Positions 20,386-30,572 are shown, counted from the stretch's first letter. The stretch: 64,000 bases of DNA from Agapetus fuscipes (GCA_951799405.1 OX637343.1:8122001-8186000), one strand, 5' to 3'. The notes: generated by a model not told the origin, from the letters alone. Translations and numbers: made by a program.

Positions 20386-20850
20386 GTGCCGCAAAAAGTG
20401 TAAGCGTTGGTGAGCTGGCGGTTGATGTCCTGATCCTTTATATACTCGTACATTGCAGGGGTGCTGCTGTGCAGTGTTGTGTTATGTGTTGCATTGCCTT
20501 TGTTTTGAGACACTGAAAGGAGGCTCCGATGGATATTAATTGTTTTGAATAAAACAAGGTTAAATTGGGATGGAAATACAGATACCGGTAACTTGTTTCA
20601 TATACGGGAGTCGCAAAAACAGCAAGTTCTCATAGTTTTGATATCGACTGCAAAGGGTTGAATGTGAGCCATTCTACGAGTTGCCTTGTTGTGACGAGAG
20701 GAGAAGGTATAAGTGAGGATATTTCATCAGAAAATACACCGTACCTATAGAACAGACTGAGCATTGCAACCCTCCAATCAGAGTGTGTACAGGAGTTAAC
20801 AGTTGGCGTGTGAAACCTATTTATTTTTGTCTGTTAAGGGGCCGTCCTTT

Positions 20851-21330
20851 TTTTTTTTTTTTTAAGAAATCCTGTGCGGGAGACTCCCTAGATTCTAGAG
20901 ACTCTAGGGGTCTATGACACTTGTTGTAGTGCCGCAGAGGTGTACGAGCTTGGTCGTCGCTACAAAGCGCCAATACTCAAGCAAGACCCAGTTGCTGTAA
21001 GGCTGGATGGACCTTTTGGTGACCGGTCATTGGTAAAGGTTTTATGAATTTTTCAACTCAGCGAAGAGCAAATTTGAAAATATAAATGGGATATTTTTTG
21101 TGCTCCGCCGGGATTCGAACCCACAACCTTCGCATTCAGAGTCCGCAGTGTTACCACCACAGATCACGGAATATGTTACCACTGAGCTACGGTCCTTACG
21201 CCAACCAGTTCATTTTTAAAGTGAGGGCTTCCATTACCGGTATTTTAATTTCAGGTTTGAAATAAGCACCGAAACGGGAAATCACTTCTGAAATTTTTCT
21301 GGTATGGAACGTAAGCATTCTAACAACTGC
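20851..21330 (-). mobile_element. Composite SINE2-SINE1b in reverse order
   Basis: On the minus strand a SINE2 5' segment (21330-21197) is followed directly by a SINE1 head with a partially duplicated A-box region (TAGCTCAGTGGTAAC, then GGTGGTAACACTGCGGACTC). The SINE1 body and the LINE-2-like tail with poly(A) at 20851 come next. This is the opposite order to the dimers at 7521 and 27320. Confidence 0.7.
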
Positions 21331-21374
21331 ACCTACCATCATCCGATCTTGGTTTTGTGGTTATCTTTTCAAAT

Positions 21375-21450
21375 GATCAGTTAGGACTAAAGCTGATTTA
21401 TTTTTGTGTGCCGTTTTTTTTAAATGTTTATCACACTTCAAGGGCCCTCT
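21375..21450 (-). repeat. LINE-1/SINE1 3' tail fragment
   Basis: Minus-strand CCCTTGAAGTGTGATAAAC and the following AAACGGC match the shared 3' tail of LINE-1 and SINE1a; nothing upstream of it remains. Confidence 0.5.
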
Positions 21451-21721
21451 GCACCATAAAATACCTGTAAAAAGCACGGCTACCAGCTCCGAATTAAATA
21501 GAATTTACAACTGTCGCATGCTGGGCTATTTTGTATGTAAATGGGCGAACGCTATAAATTCCTTGTTCCTTCCTTCCCTCCACTTCTGCTTCCAGCCTTA
21601 CATATAAGATACACTGCAGTCCCCCCTTCACCTGTAAAAGTATATAGGTTACAGCTGCGGTGGGGTCAGACCGGTCAAACGGCACAAGCACCTACCCCGA
21701 GTGGAAATCATTTACATACAC

Positions 21722-21860
21722 CCCCCTCGATCGTGTAAATACATGGAAAACTATATAGAACCTAAATCACTTAACGGGAGTGCTTTTGTTTCTTTCGTAT
21801 GTTTTTTCTATTTACGCGATCGAGGGGAGTTTAATATGTTAATGTCTTATACTTGGGGTA
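21722..21860. repeat. Family H inverted-repeat fragment
   Basis: CCCCTCGATCGTGTAAATA and its near-perfect complement TATTTACGCGATCGAGGGG form arms with about 70 bp between. Related sequence occurs at 25985-26035 and 45570-45700. Confidence 0.55.
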
Positions 21861-21944
21861 AAGTTCAACAAACACTTTATGTAAGCGGCGCACGTGGAAT
21901 ACAGCAAGCATCATTAGTCTTGAACGTCAGCTTTGAATGCTCTT

Positions 21945-22165
21945 TCTCTTGTGTCCCAATCCTAAGATTAACTGGCAGAAATGTGCCACAATCATTTTCG
22001 CCATTCTTCCCTACCACAGGCAAACCTTTTGAGTTCCTCCTAGGAGGAGCAGCACATATCTGCCAGTATATCCTGCAGGAACTCTCGGCGTGGTCGTCCT
22101 CGGGCGTTTGTCCCCTCGATCATCCCTTCTATTATTGTATGCAAGAGATCTTTCTGTGCGTATTA
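21945..22165 (-). pseudogene. Non-LTR retrotransposon C-terminal tail
   Basis: The minus strand reads LLHTIIEGMIEGTNARGRPR, then EFLQDILADMC and, after one stop, ELKRFACGREEWRKMI. This is the standard ending of many insect LINE polyproteins. Confidence 0.75.
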
Positions 22166-22239
22166 CGTGTTAATCATTTTAAACACCTTTGAGACAAAGC
22201 TGAGATCAGATATTATCTTCCTCCTCCGATTCGAATTAA

Positions 22240-22590
22240 ATATTTTGTCCATAGTCCAAAATAGTATCGAGAGTCTGCACATTTGGCATAGACAAAAAGA
22301 TGTGATGTAACACAGACGAGTTTTTAGGGTCAAGGCTTATTAGTATTGTGTTAATGGTTGAATGATTACTTTGGACTCTACATTCATACAAACTCTTTAC
22401 ATGTAAGCTCCTTGGGGCTGTGAAAAGGGCATTTTTTTAAAACTCAATTTTAAAAGCGTTTCTGTTCAGGAGATGGTAATGCCCTTGCTCTGAATTCATA
22501 AAATTATACTTTATTAATTAACAGTGGACCCAGGCGAGAGCCTTCTGGGACTCCTGATACATTTCCTATTGGAAAATATGTACGTTATCT
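22240..22590 (-). pseudogene. Decayed reverse transcriptase segment
   Basis: The minus strand contains GVPEGS and, after a frameshift, LGPLLINKVYNF, a degraded form of the RT GVPQGS..GP motif. Further downstream are traces of the region that follows the catalytic loop. The frame is broken several times. Confidence 0.5.
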
Positions 22591-22914
22591 TTTATTATGA
22601 ACTGATGTATCTAGGTACTTAATTATCAGGTTGAGTGCACCTTGCCGGTATGATTGGGCCATTGGGCGTATCTAAACATATCTGCAGTTATGTAGTTACA
22701 GAACAGTAACGACCATTGCATATTCAGTGATCCGCCTGTATTCTCTACGCTTGGACAAACAAAACCAAATTACGCTCACAGGAGCTGTAGCGCGGTTACT
22801 ATAATCCGTTAAGAAAACGGTAAGCTTGTTAACATTATACCAACGTATTACGTCGCAAAAGCCACTTTGTGCACCATGACTTCTTTTAAATTTTGATTGT
22901 AATATAATTTTTGA

Positions 22915-23275
22915 TAGAATGCTTGCTTTCCGTACCTGACGGCTAGAGCTGTGGTTTGATCACTAACAACGATGTCAAAAATGATTTGACGTTTCGGTGC
23001 TCATTTCAAACCCGAAATAAAAATACTGTCACGATGTAAAATTAAAACCTGTTCCTTCGGAAGTAGGGAAACGCGTGGTAAGCGTAAGGCTGCCTCCCCA
23101 ACCTGTGAAAATAGATATGTTCCATTCGCCACATAATAATCCATGCAGGACAACCGGGAACAAGTTGTTGTGTTTTAATGCGCACCGGTAGGAGTTGCCC
23201 CATCCTACTTGTGTGAATTGTGCAGAGTGGACCAAATTCGTTCTGCAACTGGGTGACCCCGTAAATAGGCTTCAA
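22915..23275 (+). mobile_element. SINE2, strongly diverged
   Basis: AGAATGCTTGCTTTCCGTAC, then GTTTCGGTGCTCATTTCAAA, GTAAGCGTAAGGCTGCC and ACAAGTTGTTGTG follow SINE2 order. Confidence 0.6.
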
Positions 23276-23945
23276 CTGCCGTTTCGATGAAACAGAACGG
23301 GTGTCGGAGACAGGTCTTTTAGTCCGGCTGGTCCATCCTGCTGAACCAGTCTACCTCTAGAGTTGAGAACAGAGACCAGTGCTAGCAGTTTCATTGCTTA
23401 ATTTATATTATGCGCCCGTTGGGGTGGTGAGAGACACTATATAAAATTCGGCGCTATATAAAATTGACCATTATTATACAAATACAAGCTTACTTGCGTT
23501 CCGGATGTTGTGTGACTGAAATATCCACGGACGATGTGTCTATACTCTATAGACTATAAATTGTGTGTGGAACAACTGTTGTGTAGTCGAAATCTTATCT
23601 AGTCAACATATTTACCAAAGATCTAATGATGGTGGATTGTTTTTTTGTAAATTTTGTATGCTGAACAATACCAGTTTACTACACATTACTTGGAAGATGT
23701 AATACTTAGGTACCTAAATCATTTTTGTGGATGAGCTGTCTTGTCTTTCTCTAATACAGGTAAATTACTTAGCTCCGATTCTAATTAACAAGTGTAGAGC
23801 TGAGCCCAAGATACAAAAGTCTTGATGCGTCTCGCACCGCAGAGTTCGGCCTACATATGGCAGAGGAGAGATGTGGTGGATGGTGAGGGGAGTAGAGAGA
23901 AGCAGAACTCACCGCGTGGAACAAATAATGCACAAACTGCCGAAA
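23276..23945. other. No gene; possible LINE 3' end at 23400-23470
   Basis: The only structured part is GGCGCTATATAAAATTGACC near 23450, which resembles the 3' end of CR1/RTE-like retrotransposons. Nothing coding is supported. Confidence 0.35.
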
Positions 23946-23949
23946 TAAC

Positions 23950-24124
23950 AGTAACAGCCTTTTCACACTAGAGGCAGAATGCCAGGATTGCCTATGGTGT
24001 TTTTCTTTGGATTATCGCGTCAAAAGTCTAATGGCATATGGGGATTTTTGAAAGCTTTCACACAGTCTGTCCGGTAATCCATAGGCGATCCGGGCAAAAG
24101 GGCTGTCGTGTGAAAATGCTGTTA
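23950..24124. mobile_element. Short inverted-repeat element (MITE-like), about 175 bp
   Basis: The ends are inverted copies (GTAACAGCCTTTTCACAC and GTGTGAAAATGCTGTTAC). A second inner pair (GGATTGCCTATGG and CCATAGGCGATCC) extends the arms. No coding capacity. Confidence 0.6.
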
Positions 24125-24404
24125 CACTACCAACTACAGGTATACACATGAATACCAAAGTTTCGCTTTGATTATTGTCGGAACCATGAAGACGAAGACG
24201 AAAGACGAAGGGTGACGTAAACATAATGTTTTGATCAAGTCTGGGAATTCAGGGAATAAAATAAATGCGTTGCAAGACCTTGAAGAAACAAGAGAGCTAA
24301 TAGGACACATATGAAATAGTAAAGCCATGCAATATACCATAAGACAGGTAGATAGCAAAGATACATATTCATAGAATAATTCATCATAGAAACATATTTG
24401 AAAG

Positions 24405-24700
24405 AAGGATCTTGGGAAGACGAAGAGGTCGCTCAAGAGCTTCATATCTCCAGGATCTGAAGCGGCTCATGAATGTCACCTATTATTCACCACTCTACAT
24501 GTTGGTGACCAGCAGAGACAAATGGCTAGCACAACAAGGCACTGCCATTACAATTTGTTTGGCTAGCACAAGGTACTGCCTTTATAAGAGAATGGCCACC
24601 AGCAGGTAAAAATGGCTAGCACAGTTAGGTCTTCACAAGACTACATCACGAAACGGCGCTATAAAGAAATCATCAACTCATCATCATCATCAGAAAAATT
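24405..24700 (+). pseudogene. LINE-4: C-terminal tail and 3' UTR
   Basis: The frame reads GRRRGRSRASYLQDLKRLMN and TSRDKWLAQQGTAI, the tail of a non-LTR retrotransposon protein. Duplicated pieces and a 3' UTR with ACTACATCACGAAACGGCGC follow. A related minus-strand copy is at 30000-30225. Confidence 0.65.
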
Positions 24701-24894
24701 ATCCACCTACATGGGCATGTAAAGCCACCATCTACTAAAACCATTTAGACATCTGAAATATAGACACTGAACAAATGGTATAAATACTCACCCAAGTCTT
24801 CCAAAGGAAGATTTAAAAAAAAATTGCATTGTGTACAAAGGGATCAAGAAAACGATGTAGGAGCATGAAACTGAAAAAGAGAATTCATACAAAT

Positions 24895-25115
24895 TTCCTA
24901 GACTTTTATAGGATCTTCCAGCCGGACGTTGACCAATTGTTATCTCAGAAACTACTATGTGAGTGAGTATATTATCATGGCTCGTTCCAGTCTCCAGAGA
25001 CATGGTCTCTCATCTTACTATGTCCTCTATTTCACAGACTTTTATGTGGTCTCCCAGCTGGAAATTGTCATAAGCTACGGTGTGAGTGAGTCTATCATGG
25101 CTCATTCTGGAGACA
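24895..25115 (+). repeat. Two tandem monomers of an about 122-bp dispersed satellite
   Basis: Units with CTATTTCACAGACTTTTATG and TACGGTGTGAGTGAGTCTAT repeat with a period near 122 bp. The same monomer occurs at 35300-35395 and twice at 36383-36605. Confidence 0.65.
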
Positions 25116-25454
25116 TTTCTTCCACTTTTCTGACTTAATTGGCGGTTATTAGACCATCTCGCAATGTGCCAGAGTGGATTAGCTTGTATCTGGGCTTGCA
25201 CATATTCTGTGACATTCATATTTTTTCGCTTGTGACGATTTTGTAATTAAAAACTCGTCCGTTGCGCCGCTTGCGACACGCTTTTAAAAAATGCGGATTT
25301 TCTTTTTTTATCGTTTAACAATTAAGATAACAATGTATGTGACGTCATGTGGCTGTTTTTTGATGAGTCATGACTCATGAGTAGAGTAAGCTTTTTAAAT
25401 GATTACTTTGAAACCTTTTCAGAATCGACTCGAAACAAATACCACAAACAACAG

Positions 25455-25625
25455 ATGAGAAAGTTAATATATATATTTAAAAAACACAGAGTTTCATTTT
25501 CACGAATTGAGTATTTATTTCACCTCAAGTACTTTCAACTTGCTTACGTCATTTTCAAAAATCATAGTGAAAGAAATGAGAAGGATGAATGACGACAAAT
25601 AGGAAAACACAAACTCTAAAAAGTT
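25455..25625 (+). repeat. Family C repeat
   Basis: It shares CACCTCAAGTACTTTCAACT and ACACAAACTCTAAAAAGTTT with copies at 38945-39250 and 40520-40738. Confidence 0.6.
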
Positions 25626-26029
25626 TGCAAACAGAATAAGGGCGCCGGGTTGCTAGGGGAAGGCAAACGAATATTTTGCACTTAGTTGCTAAGGACCCTA
25701 GTCACGTGCGGGTGTGACGTTTGTCCGCCGGGAAAAAATACATGATTTCAAAAAGTGCCGAGGCCATTTTAAAAGTAAATGCACTCTGAACGATTTCGAC
25801 ACAGATGTTACAATTTGTATTTTTTCTTGGTATATTAATATGTAAAAGAAATAGAAGGAGCATCAGAGCCGTTTGGCGCGTCTCAAGGTGCTTTATTGTC
25901 TGCTCCCAGGCAAGTGTTAACGGGGACTGTCACATAAAAATTCGATGTGATCTCATGACTCTTTTTTGATGTATGATGCAGTCAGCTTTACCCCGAGTAT
26001 AAAACATTATATTTACTCCCCTCGAGCGC

Positions 26030-26275
26030 GTATAAGTGCTGAATTGCCTACTGATTTGAGAAATCGGGCGTATAACATTTTATTGTGTGCAACTTCTCAT
26101 AGTAGGTGAACTAATTATAAGGAAGTGCTCATGAAGAGATTCTAAACTACAGGATTTTCACACTCCTTCGTTGTTTTCTTTCGTAGAAAATAGGGAAAAA
26201 GATGCATTTATCTGAGAAATCCATGTCAGCTTAATATGTCTCTTATTCAGTTTTACCTCTAAGGTATCGAAATAG
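26030..26275 (+). mobile_element. Family D MITE-like repeat
   Basis: About 245 bp ending in CTTATTCAGTTTTACCTCTA, with an internal match (GAACTAATTATAAGGAAGTG) to 40243-40505 and, inverted, to 60066-60305. The ends are inverted repeats around AAACTGAATAAGT. Confidence 0.6.
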
Positions 26276-26355
26276 CAAAAATGTATAAAAACTAAATTAT
26301 TCACTAGGGATGCTGTTGCATTTTCTGTACATTTTTATACTTACGTGGGAAGAGT

Positions 26356-26796
26356 ACATCGACGGTTAAAAGGTAGCGACATTTTGGTCAAAAATGAGTT
26401 ATGAATGCTATCCTACTTGAAATTTTCCGCTCTTTCTAATGCGCTAACTCCCATAGCTCTTCGATGATTTTTGTGTTGTTTATGCCCAAGCAAACAACTG
26501 CGATTTCGAAGTATGGTTTTGGTGTAACTCACAAGATTTTGGCTTTTTTTGTTCTAAAGGCGCTTGTGACATAAAAAAATCGTAAAACCACATTAATAGA
26601 AAAGCCAATAAATGTCTTTATTTTCTTAATTTTAGAGCTGTTTTGATTTTAACGATATGATAAAAAATAAAAAAAGTTATGCCATTTTTCTGCAATCTCA
26701 AACTTTAAGTTTAAAGTTTGAGATTGTATTGTATTCTAAATTGTTCAGAAGAGCAGCTGTTGCTCTTCTGAACAATTAAGTTTATGTCGTCGATAT
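26356..26796 (+). mobile_element. Family F inverted-repeat element with double hairpin
   Basis: The element opens with ATCGACGGTTAAAAG and aligns through its length with the copy at 63363-63805, including GTCAAAAATGAGTTATGAAT. Its right end is shortened. Two perfect adjacent hairpins (26693-26726 and 26739-26777) are present only in this copy. Confidence 0.7.
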
Positions 26797-26926
26797 GTAC
26801 TCACGTAATTGTGTTTATTTATTGTATCCCTACCTAATTCGTTCTGTGACATGTGCGTTACTATGGAAAAATCTTACATTCTCGATGTATTCTAATTATT
26901 GATTGGTTGTTATTTTGTTGTTCCAG

Positions 26927-27016
26927 TGATCCAGGACAGCCGCTGCTACCTGGAGAGCGGGGGATCTGTGGAGAGCTTCTTCGTCAGCGAGGACGCTCCT
27001 GTGGGATTTGTAGTCG
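26927..27016 (+). CDS. Cadherin exon 1 (of those visible)
   Basis: Acceptor TTCCAG and donor GTGAGA; phase 1 in, phase 1 out. It encodes IQDSRCYLESGGSVESFFVS followed by EDAPVGFVV, with the E-D-x-P-x-G pattern found at the start of a cadherin repeat. The cysteine and the sequence suggest this is the N-terminal end of the mature protein. Confidence 0.8.
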
Positions 27017-27032
27017 GTGAGAACCATGGACT

Positions 27033-27282
27033 TGAGAATGAAAGTGACCTATTCCAAAATTTTGCTAAAATGAGTTACATACATAGAATGACTCAAAAAG
27101 GTACACTCTATTACACCTATATTTAAAAACAGATTATTTATGGTCAAAGAGTGATAGAGGCATACTTCGGTCTCTTTGTCTTTTAATAAAAGTGCAATAG
27201 ATTGTACCTTTTTGAGTCATTCTATGTAGGTATGTAAGTCATTTTACAATTTTTTTCAAAATAGGTCACTTTCATTCTCAGG
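27033..27282. mobile_element. Foldback element with about 80-bp arms
   Basis: TGAGAATGAAAGTGACCTAT and the following 60 bp recur as the reverse complement at 27197-27282. It begins about 17 bp after the exon 1 donor and carries no coding frame. Confidence 0.75.
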
Positions 27283-27319
27283 GTGCGATATGTGGATTAT
27301 AAACTATTCTAAAGAACCT

Positions 27320-27668
27320 GACCGGTCCGTAGCCCAGTGGTATCACTTCGGACTCATAAATGGAAGGTTGTGGGTTCGAATCCCGGTGGAGCACAAAAAG
27401 TATACCATTTATATTTTAAAATTTGCTCTTCGCTGGGTTGAAAAGTTCATAAACCTTTACCAAAGACCGGCCATCAAAAGGTCCATCCAGCCTAACAGCA
27501 ACTGGGTCTTGCTTGAGAATTGGCGCTTTGTAGCGACGACCAAGCTCGTACAAAATCCGGTCAATAGCTCAGTTGGTAGAATGCTTGCATTCCATGCCGA
27601 GAGCAAGGGTTCGCTCCTCACCGAGGGTATCAGAAATGATTTCCCGTTTCGGTGTCTATTTCAAGGTA
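27320..27668 (+). mobile_element. Composite SINE1-SINE2 dimer
   Basis: A SINE1 with complete head (ACCGGTCCGTAGCCCAGTGG) ends at CAAGCTCGTACAAAA and is followed at once by a SINE2 head (GGTCAATAGCTCAGTTGG). The SINE2 part shares AGAATGCTTG and GAGCAAGGGTTCG with the dimer at 7521, unlike single SINE2 copies. Confidence 0.8.
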
Positions 27669-27892
27669 AGTGGCAAGAGTCAGTGCTCGTTAATTTCCGA
27701 GCGTGAAGAGACGCGTCAGTCTTTTCGGCTGCATCCTGAGTCGCGCGCGTTCGACAGGGAGAAATTAAAAAAGAAGATTATCCGGGAGGGAGGTGAGTCC
27801 TTTCTGATTATTCCAGACTCCTATATCCTTGTTCGTTGATGGTCTGCGGCTTTGGCAAATTTGCCTGGGATCAGTTTGCTCAATAGACAATA

Positions 27893-28622
27893 GGGTAATT
27901 GCAGTGGTAGGGAAAACGGTTTAAAATACTATGGTTGTGTAGAGTATATTTCAAGGATCACAACCATATATTTTTTAAGTAATACAAATAAAGATATCAT
28001 AATTTTCAAAAATAAAATGTCGAGAATTTGAATCGTGCCAAAACGCAGCGGGACCGACTAGCCACGCTGTGACGTCAAAATTACGTAGATGGATCCATCG
28101 GTTTTAGAAGACCTAACGGTACACTCCATACATCGTAAGATCCATTGACGTCACATCCACCTAAATAAAAAAAATTACCTATTTTTCCGGAAAGGGGCCG
28201 TCCATAAATTACGTCATCGATTTTGGCCGATTTTCGACCCCCCCCCCTACAATCATCCTATAGTCATTATCTAATGACCCCCTCCCCCCCTCTTGCTGTA
28301 ATAATGGATGAGCTTAATAATTAATAATGTTTTATCACTTACATAATATTTTGTATATGTTGTAGAAATTGGTATTTACAAGAACGACGTCACTTTTGGT
28401 ACTCGTACATCATTTGCCATCATCCGCAGACCAGACTCCCCCCCCCCTCCCTCCCTTAATGCGAATGACGTAATATATGGACAGCCCCAAATCGGAAATG
28501 GGCGAACTTTACAGATCTACAATTTACAAACTAAGCCAGATATATTTTTTTTAAAAACGCATATGCATTTTTAAAAGGTAGTCTATCATTTTACGATATA
28601 AAAAAAAGAAGTGAAATTACCC
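27893..28622 (+). mobile_element. MITE-B with nested MITE-A, TA target duplication
   Basis: Ends GGGTAATTGCAGTGG and GAAATTACCC are flanked by TA on both sides. The interior includes GCTGTGACGTCAAAATTACG. MITE-A is inserted at 28194-28488. Partial relatives are at 44194-44600 and 46605-46810. Confidence 0.75.
28194..28488 (+). mobile_element. MITE-A, 295 bp, AAA target duplication
   Basis: Inverted ends GGGGCCGTCCATAAATTACG and (complement) GGGGCTGTCCATATATTACG are flanked by AAA. The MITE-B copy at 46605 shows the unoccupied CCGGAAATCG site. Long C runs are internal. The short T/A-rich target and G-rich ends suggest a PIF/Harbinger-like origin, which is inference. Confidence 0.85.
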
Positions 28623-28736
28623 TAATCTCAATTCGCGTATGTATGAATACGTAGTATTATAGTACACCTAATTATCTAGGATGTGTGTGAATGCCGTAAG
28701 CTAGTTTCTTCTTCATCAATATTATCAAATAATAAT

Positions 28737-29026
28737 ATTAGGATGATTTATTTGGTGAGCGCTGTTTCTGTGTGTATCACACCTCAAGAGCCCTCTGCGA
28801 GCTTGGTCGTTGCTGTAGAAAGCGACAATTCTCAAGCAAGACCCAGTTTCTGTAAGGCTGGATGGATCCTTAGTGACCGGTCGTTGGTAAAGGTATATGA
28901 ACTTTTCCCCCAGCGAAGAGCAAATTTGAAAATATAAATGGTATTTTTTTTGTGCTCCGCTGGGATTAGAACCCACAACCTTACATTTACGAGTCAGAGG
29001 TGTTAACCACTAGACTACGGACCGGT
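28737..29026 (-). mobile_element. SINE1a, full length, minus strand
   Basis: Head with a diverged B box (GGTTCTAATCCC), body and the LINE-1-like tail ending CACCAAATAAATCATCC are all present. Confidence 0.85.
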
Positions 29027-29086
29027 CTAAGTTCTCAATGTAGATACCTACCCTATTTGTACAATGGTCTCCTGTTGGTGTTCCAG

Positions 29087-29286
29087 GCATCCTGGGCATC
29101 CACGGCGACCCCCACGAGCAGCACGGCAACATAGCGCTGAGCCTGAAGGAGGCGGACAGTCCAGTGAGGATCGCGCCCGGCTCCAAGAACCTCACGCTGG
29201 CTAGGCCTCTGGACAAGGAGGGCGTGCTGGGACCCTCCTCCGTCTACGTCAACGTCATCTGCGACAGGAAGAGGACCAACGATCCG
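29087..29286 (+). CDS. Cadherin exon 2
   Basis: Acceptor TTCCAG, donor GTGAGA; phase 1 in, phase 0 out. It encodes the remainder of the first cadherin repeat, including LARPLDKE, the equivalent of the LDRE motif, and SVYVNVICDRKRTNDP. The exon is clearly richer in GC than the flanking introns. Confidence 0.9.
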
Positions 29287-29383
29287 GTGAGAGATTCAAA
29301 CATGACTTTAGTTGGTGGCTTGGGTTTACTACAAAAAGTGTCGCTTGCTTAGGGGACTGTAATGCACTGACTGGACCCAGACG

Positions 29384-29676
29384 GTGCTATTCTTAGACAT
29401 TTTAGTCGTCTGTTGAGCCCACGCTTTGACAAACTAATGATGTCGGGGCTAGAAGTCTCATCACCAAGGTTATTCTTACCTACTGAATATCTGTCATATT
29501 TGTATGAAGACTAATCAGCTGTTCACTTGCGGCCATCTTGGATTGACAGGTCTTCATTAAAATATTACTGATATTTGGTAGGTAAGAATTACTGTGGTGA
29601 TGAGACTTCCAGCCCAGGCATCGTAAGTTTGTCAAAACAGGGCTTAACGGACGACCAAAATGTCTAAGAATAGCAC
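29384..29676. mobile_element. Foldback element with about 110-bp arms
   Basis: GTGCTATTCTTAGACATTTT at the left is mirrored at the right end, and the complementarity continues inward for about 110 bp with small mismatches. The unpaired centre matches 2772-2885. Confidence 0.75.
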
Positions 29677-29779
29677 TGAGAGACGCTATCTTTCCAAGAC
29701 TTCTCATTTCGTCATCAATGTTATCTTCTGCAGATGTGTTGTTCTGAAACATTTATTGAATGCTTATTTCCTCTTGCAG

Positions 29780-29980
29780 GGTTTTGTGATCCCCGTCTCC
29801 ATCCGAGTGACAGACGCCAACGACAACGCTCCGGAGTGGATAGGAGCTCCGTACCGCCTCCGCCTGGCTGAGGTCACAGCTCCTGGCACCAGGGCCCTCC
29901 AGGCCGCCAGAGCCAGGGACAGAGATCAACATGGACCCTTCTCTACGGTGGAGTACAGGGTGCTACCTGGACCTCATGCG
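29780..29980 (+). CDS. Cadherin exon 3
   Basis: Acceptor TTGCAG, donor GTAAAG; phase 0 in and out (67 codons). It contains the linker VTDANDNAPEW, a perfect calcium-binding DxNDN motif, then the start of the next repeat with LAEVTAPGTRALQAARARDR. Confidence 0.93.
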
Positions 29981-29999
29981 GTAAAGACATAATCATCTT

Positions 30000-30225
30000 G
30001 TTGGTTGTTATCCTCTTGTAAAGGCAGTGCCTTGTTGTGCCAGCCATCTGTCTCTGTTGGTCGTCATTCTCTTGTAAAGGTAGTGCCTTGTTATGCTAGT
30101 GATCTGTCTCTGTTGGTTGCCATCCTTTTGAGCTGTGAATAGGAGGAGACATTCATGAGCCGCTCCAAATCCTAGAAGCATTGTCGTTTCGAATTCCAAT
30201 AAAAAAGGAAGAAGATTCAAATTGT
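30000..30225 (-). pseudogene. LINE-4 tail fragment with internal tandem repeat
   Basis: The minus strand contains MTTNRDRWLAQQGTAF and a second diverged copy of the same phrase, matching the plus-strand fragment at 24405-24700. Confidence 0.6.
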
Positions 30226-30270
30226 TGCAGCTAAGAATGTCTGCTTTACACTCTTGGATATCTTTTCCAG

Positions 30271-30498
30271 GAGTACTTTTCCTTCGTGAACTCCCTGGAA
30301 GGCACCCTGGTCCTCCGCCGCGCCCTGGACTACGAGACCCTGCCCAACTTCACCCTGGCCCTGAGGGCGCAGGACCAGGGCACTCCACCCAGGCACTCCG
30401 ACACTCTTCTGCATGTGGAGGTGCAGGACTCTGATGACCAGAACCCCAAGTTCTTGGACGAGGGGTACACTGCCCTGCTGCCCGAGAGGGTTACCAAG
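30271..30498 (+). CDS. Cadherin exon 4
   Basis: Acceptor TTCCAG, donor GTGAGG; phase 0 (76 codons). It contains RALDYE (LDRE-like), LRAQDQGTPP (DxG motif) and the linker VQDSDDQNPKF, a variant of DxNDN. Confidence 0.93.
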
Positions 30499-30572
30499 GT
30501 GAGGCAAAACATTCTTAATGATCACAGAAGGTGCAGCAGATGAGGAATACTTAAGACCACGCAAGTAAAACG

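Noticed and set aside
21701..22192. 163-codon open frame on the plus strand
   Set aside because: It overlaps a minus-strand LINE tail with recognisable protein motifs and a family H inverted repeat, so it is an antisense shadow.
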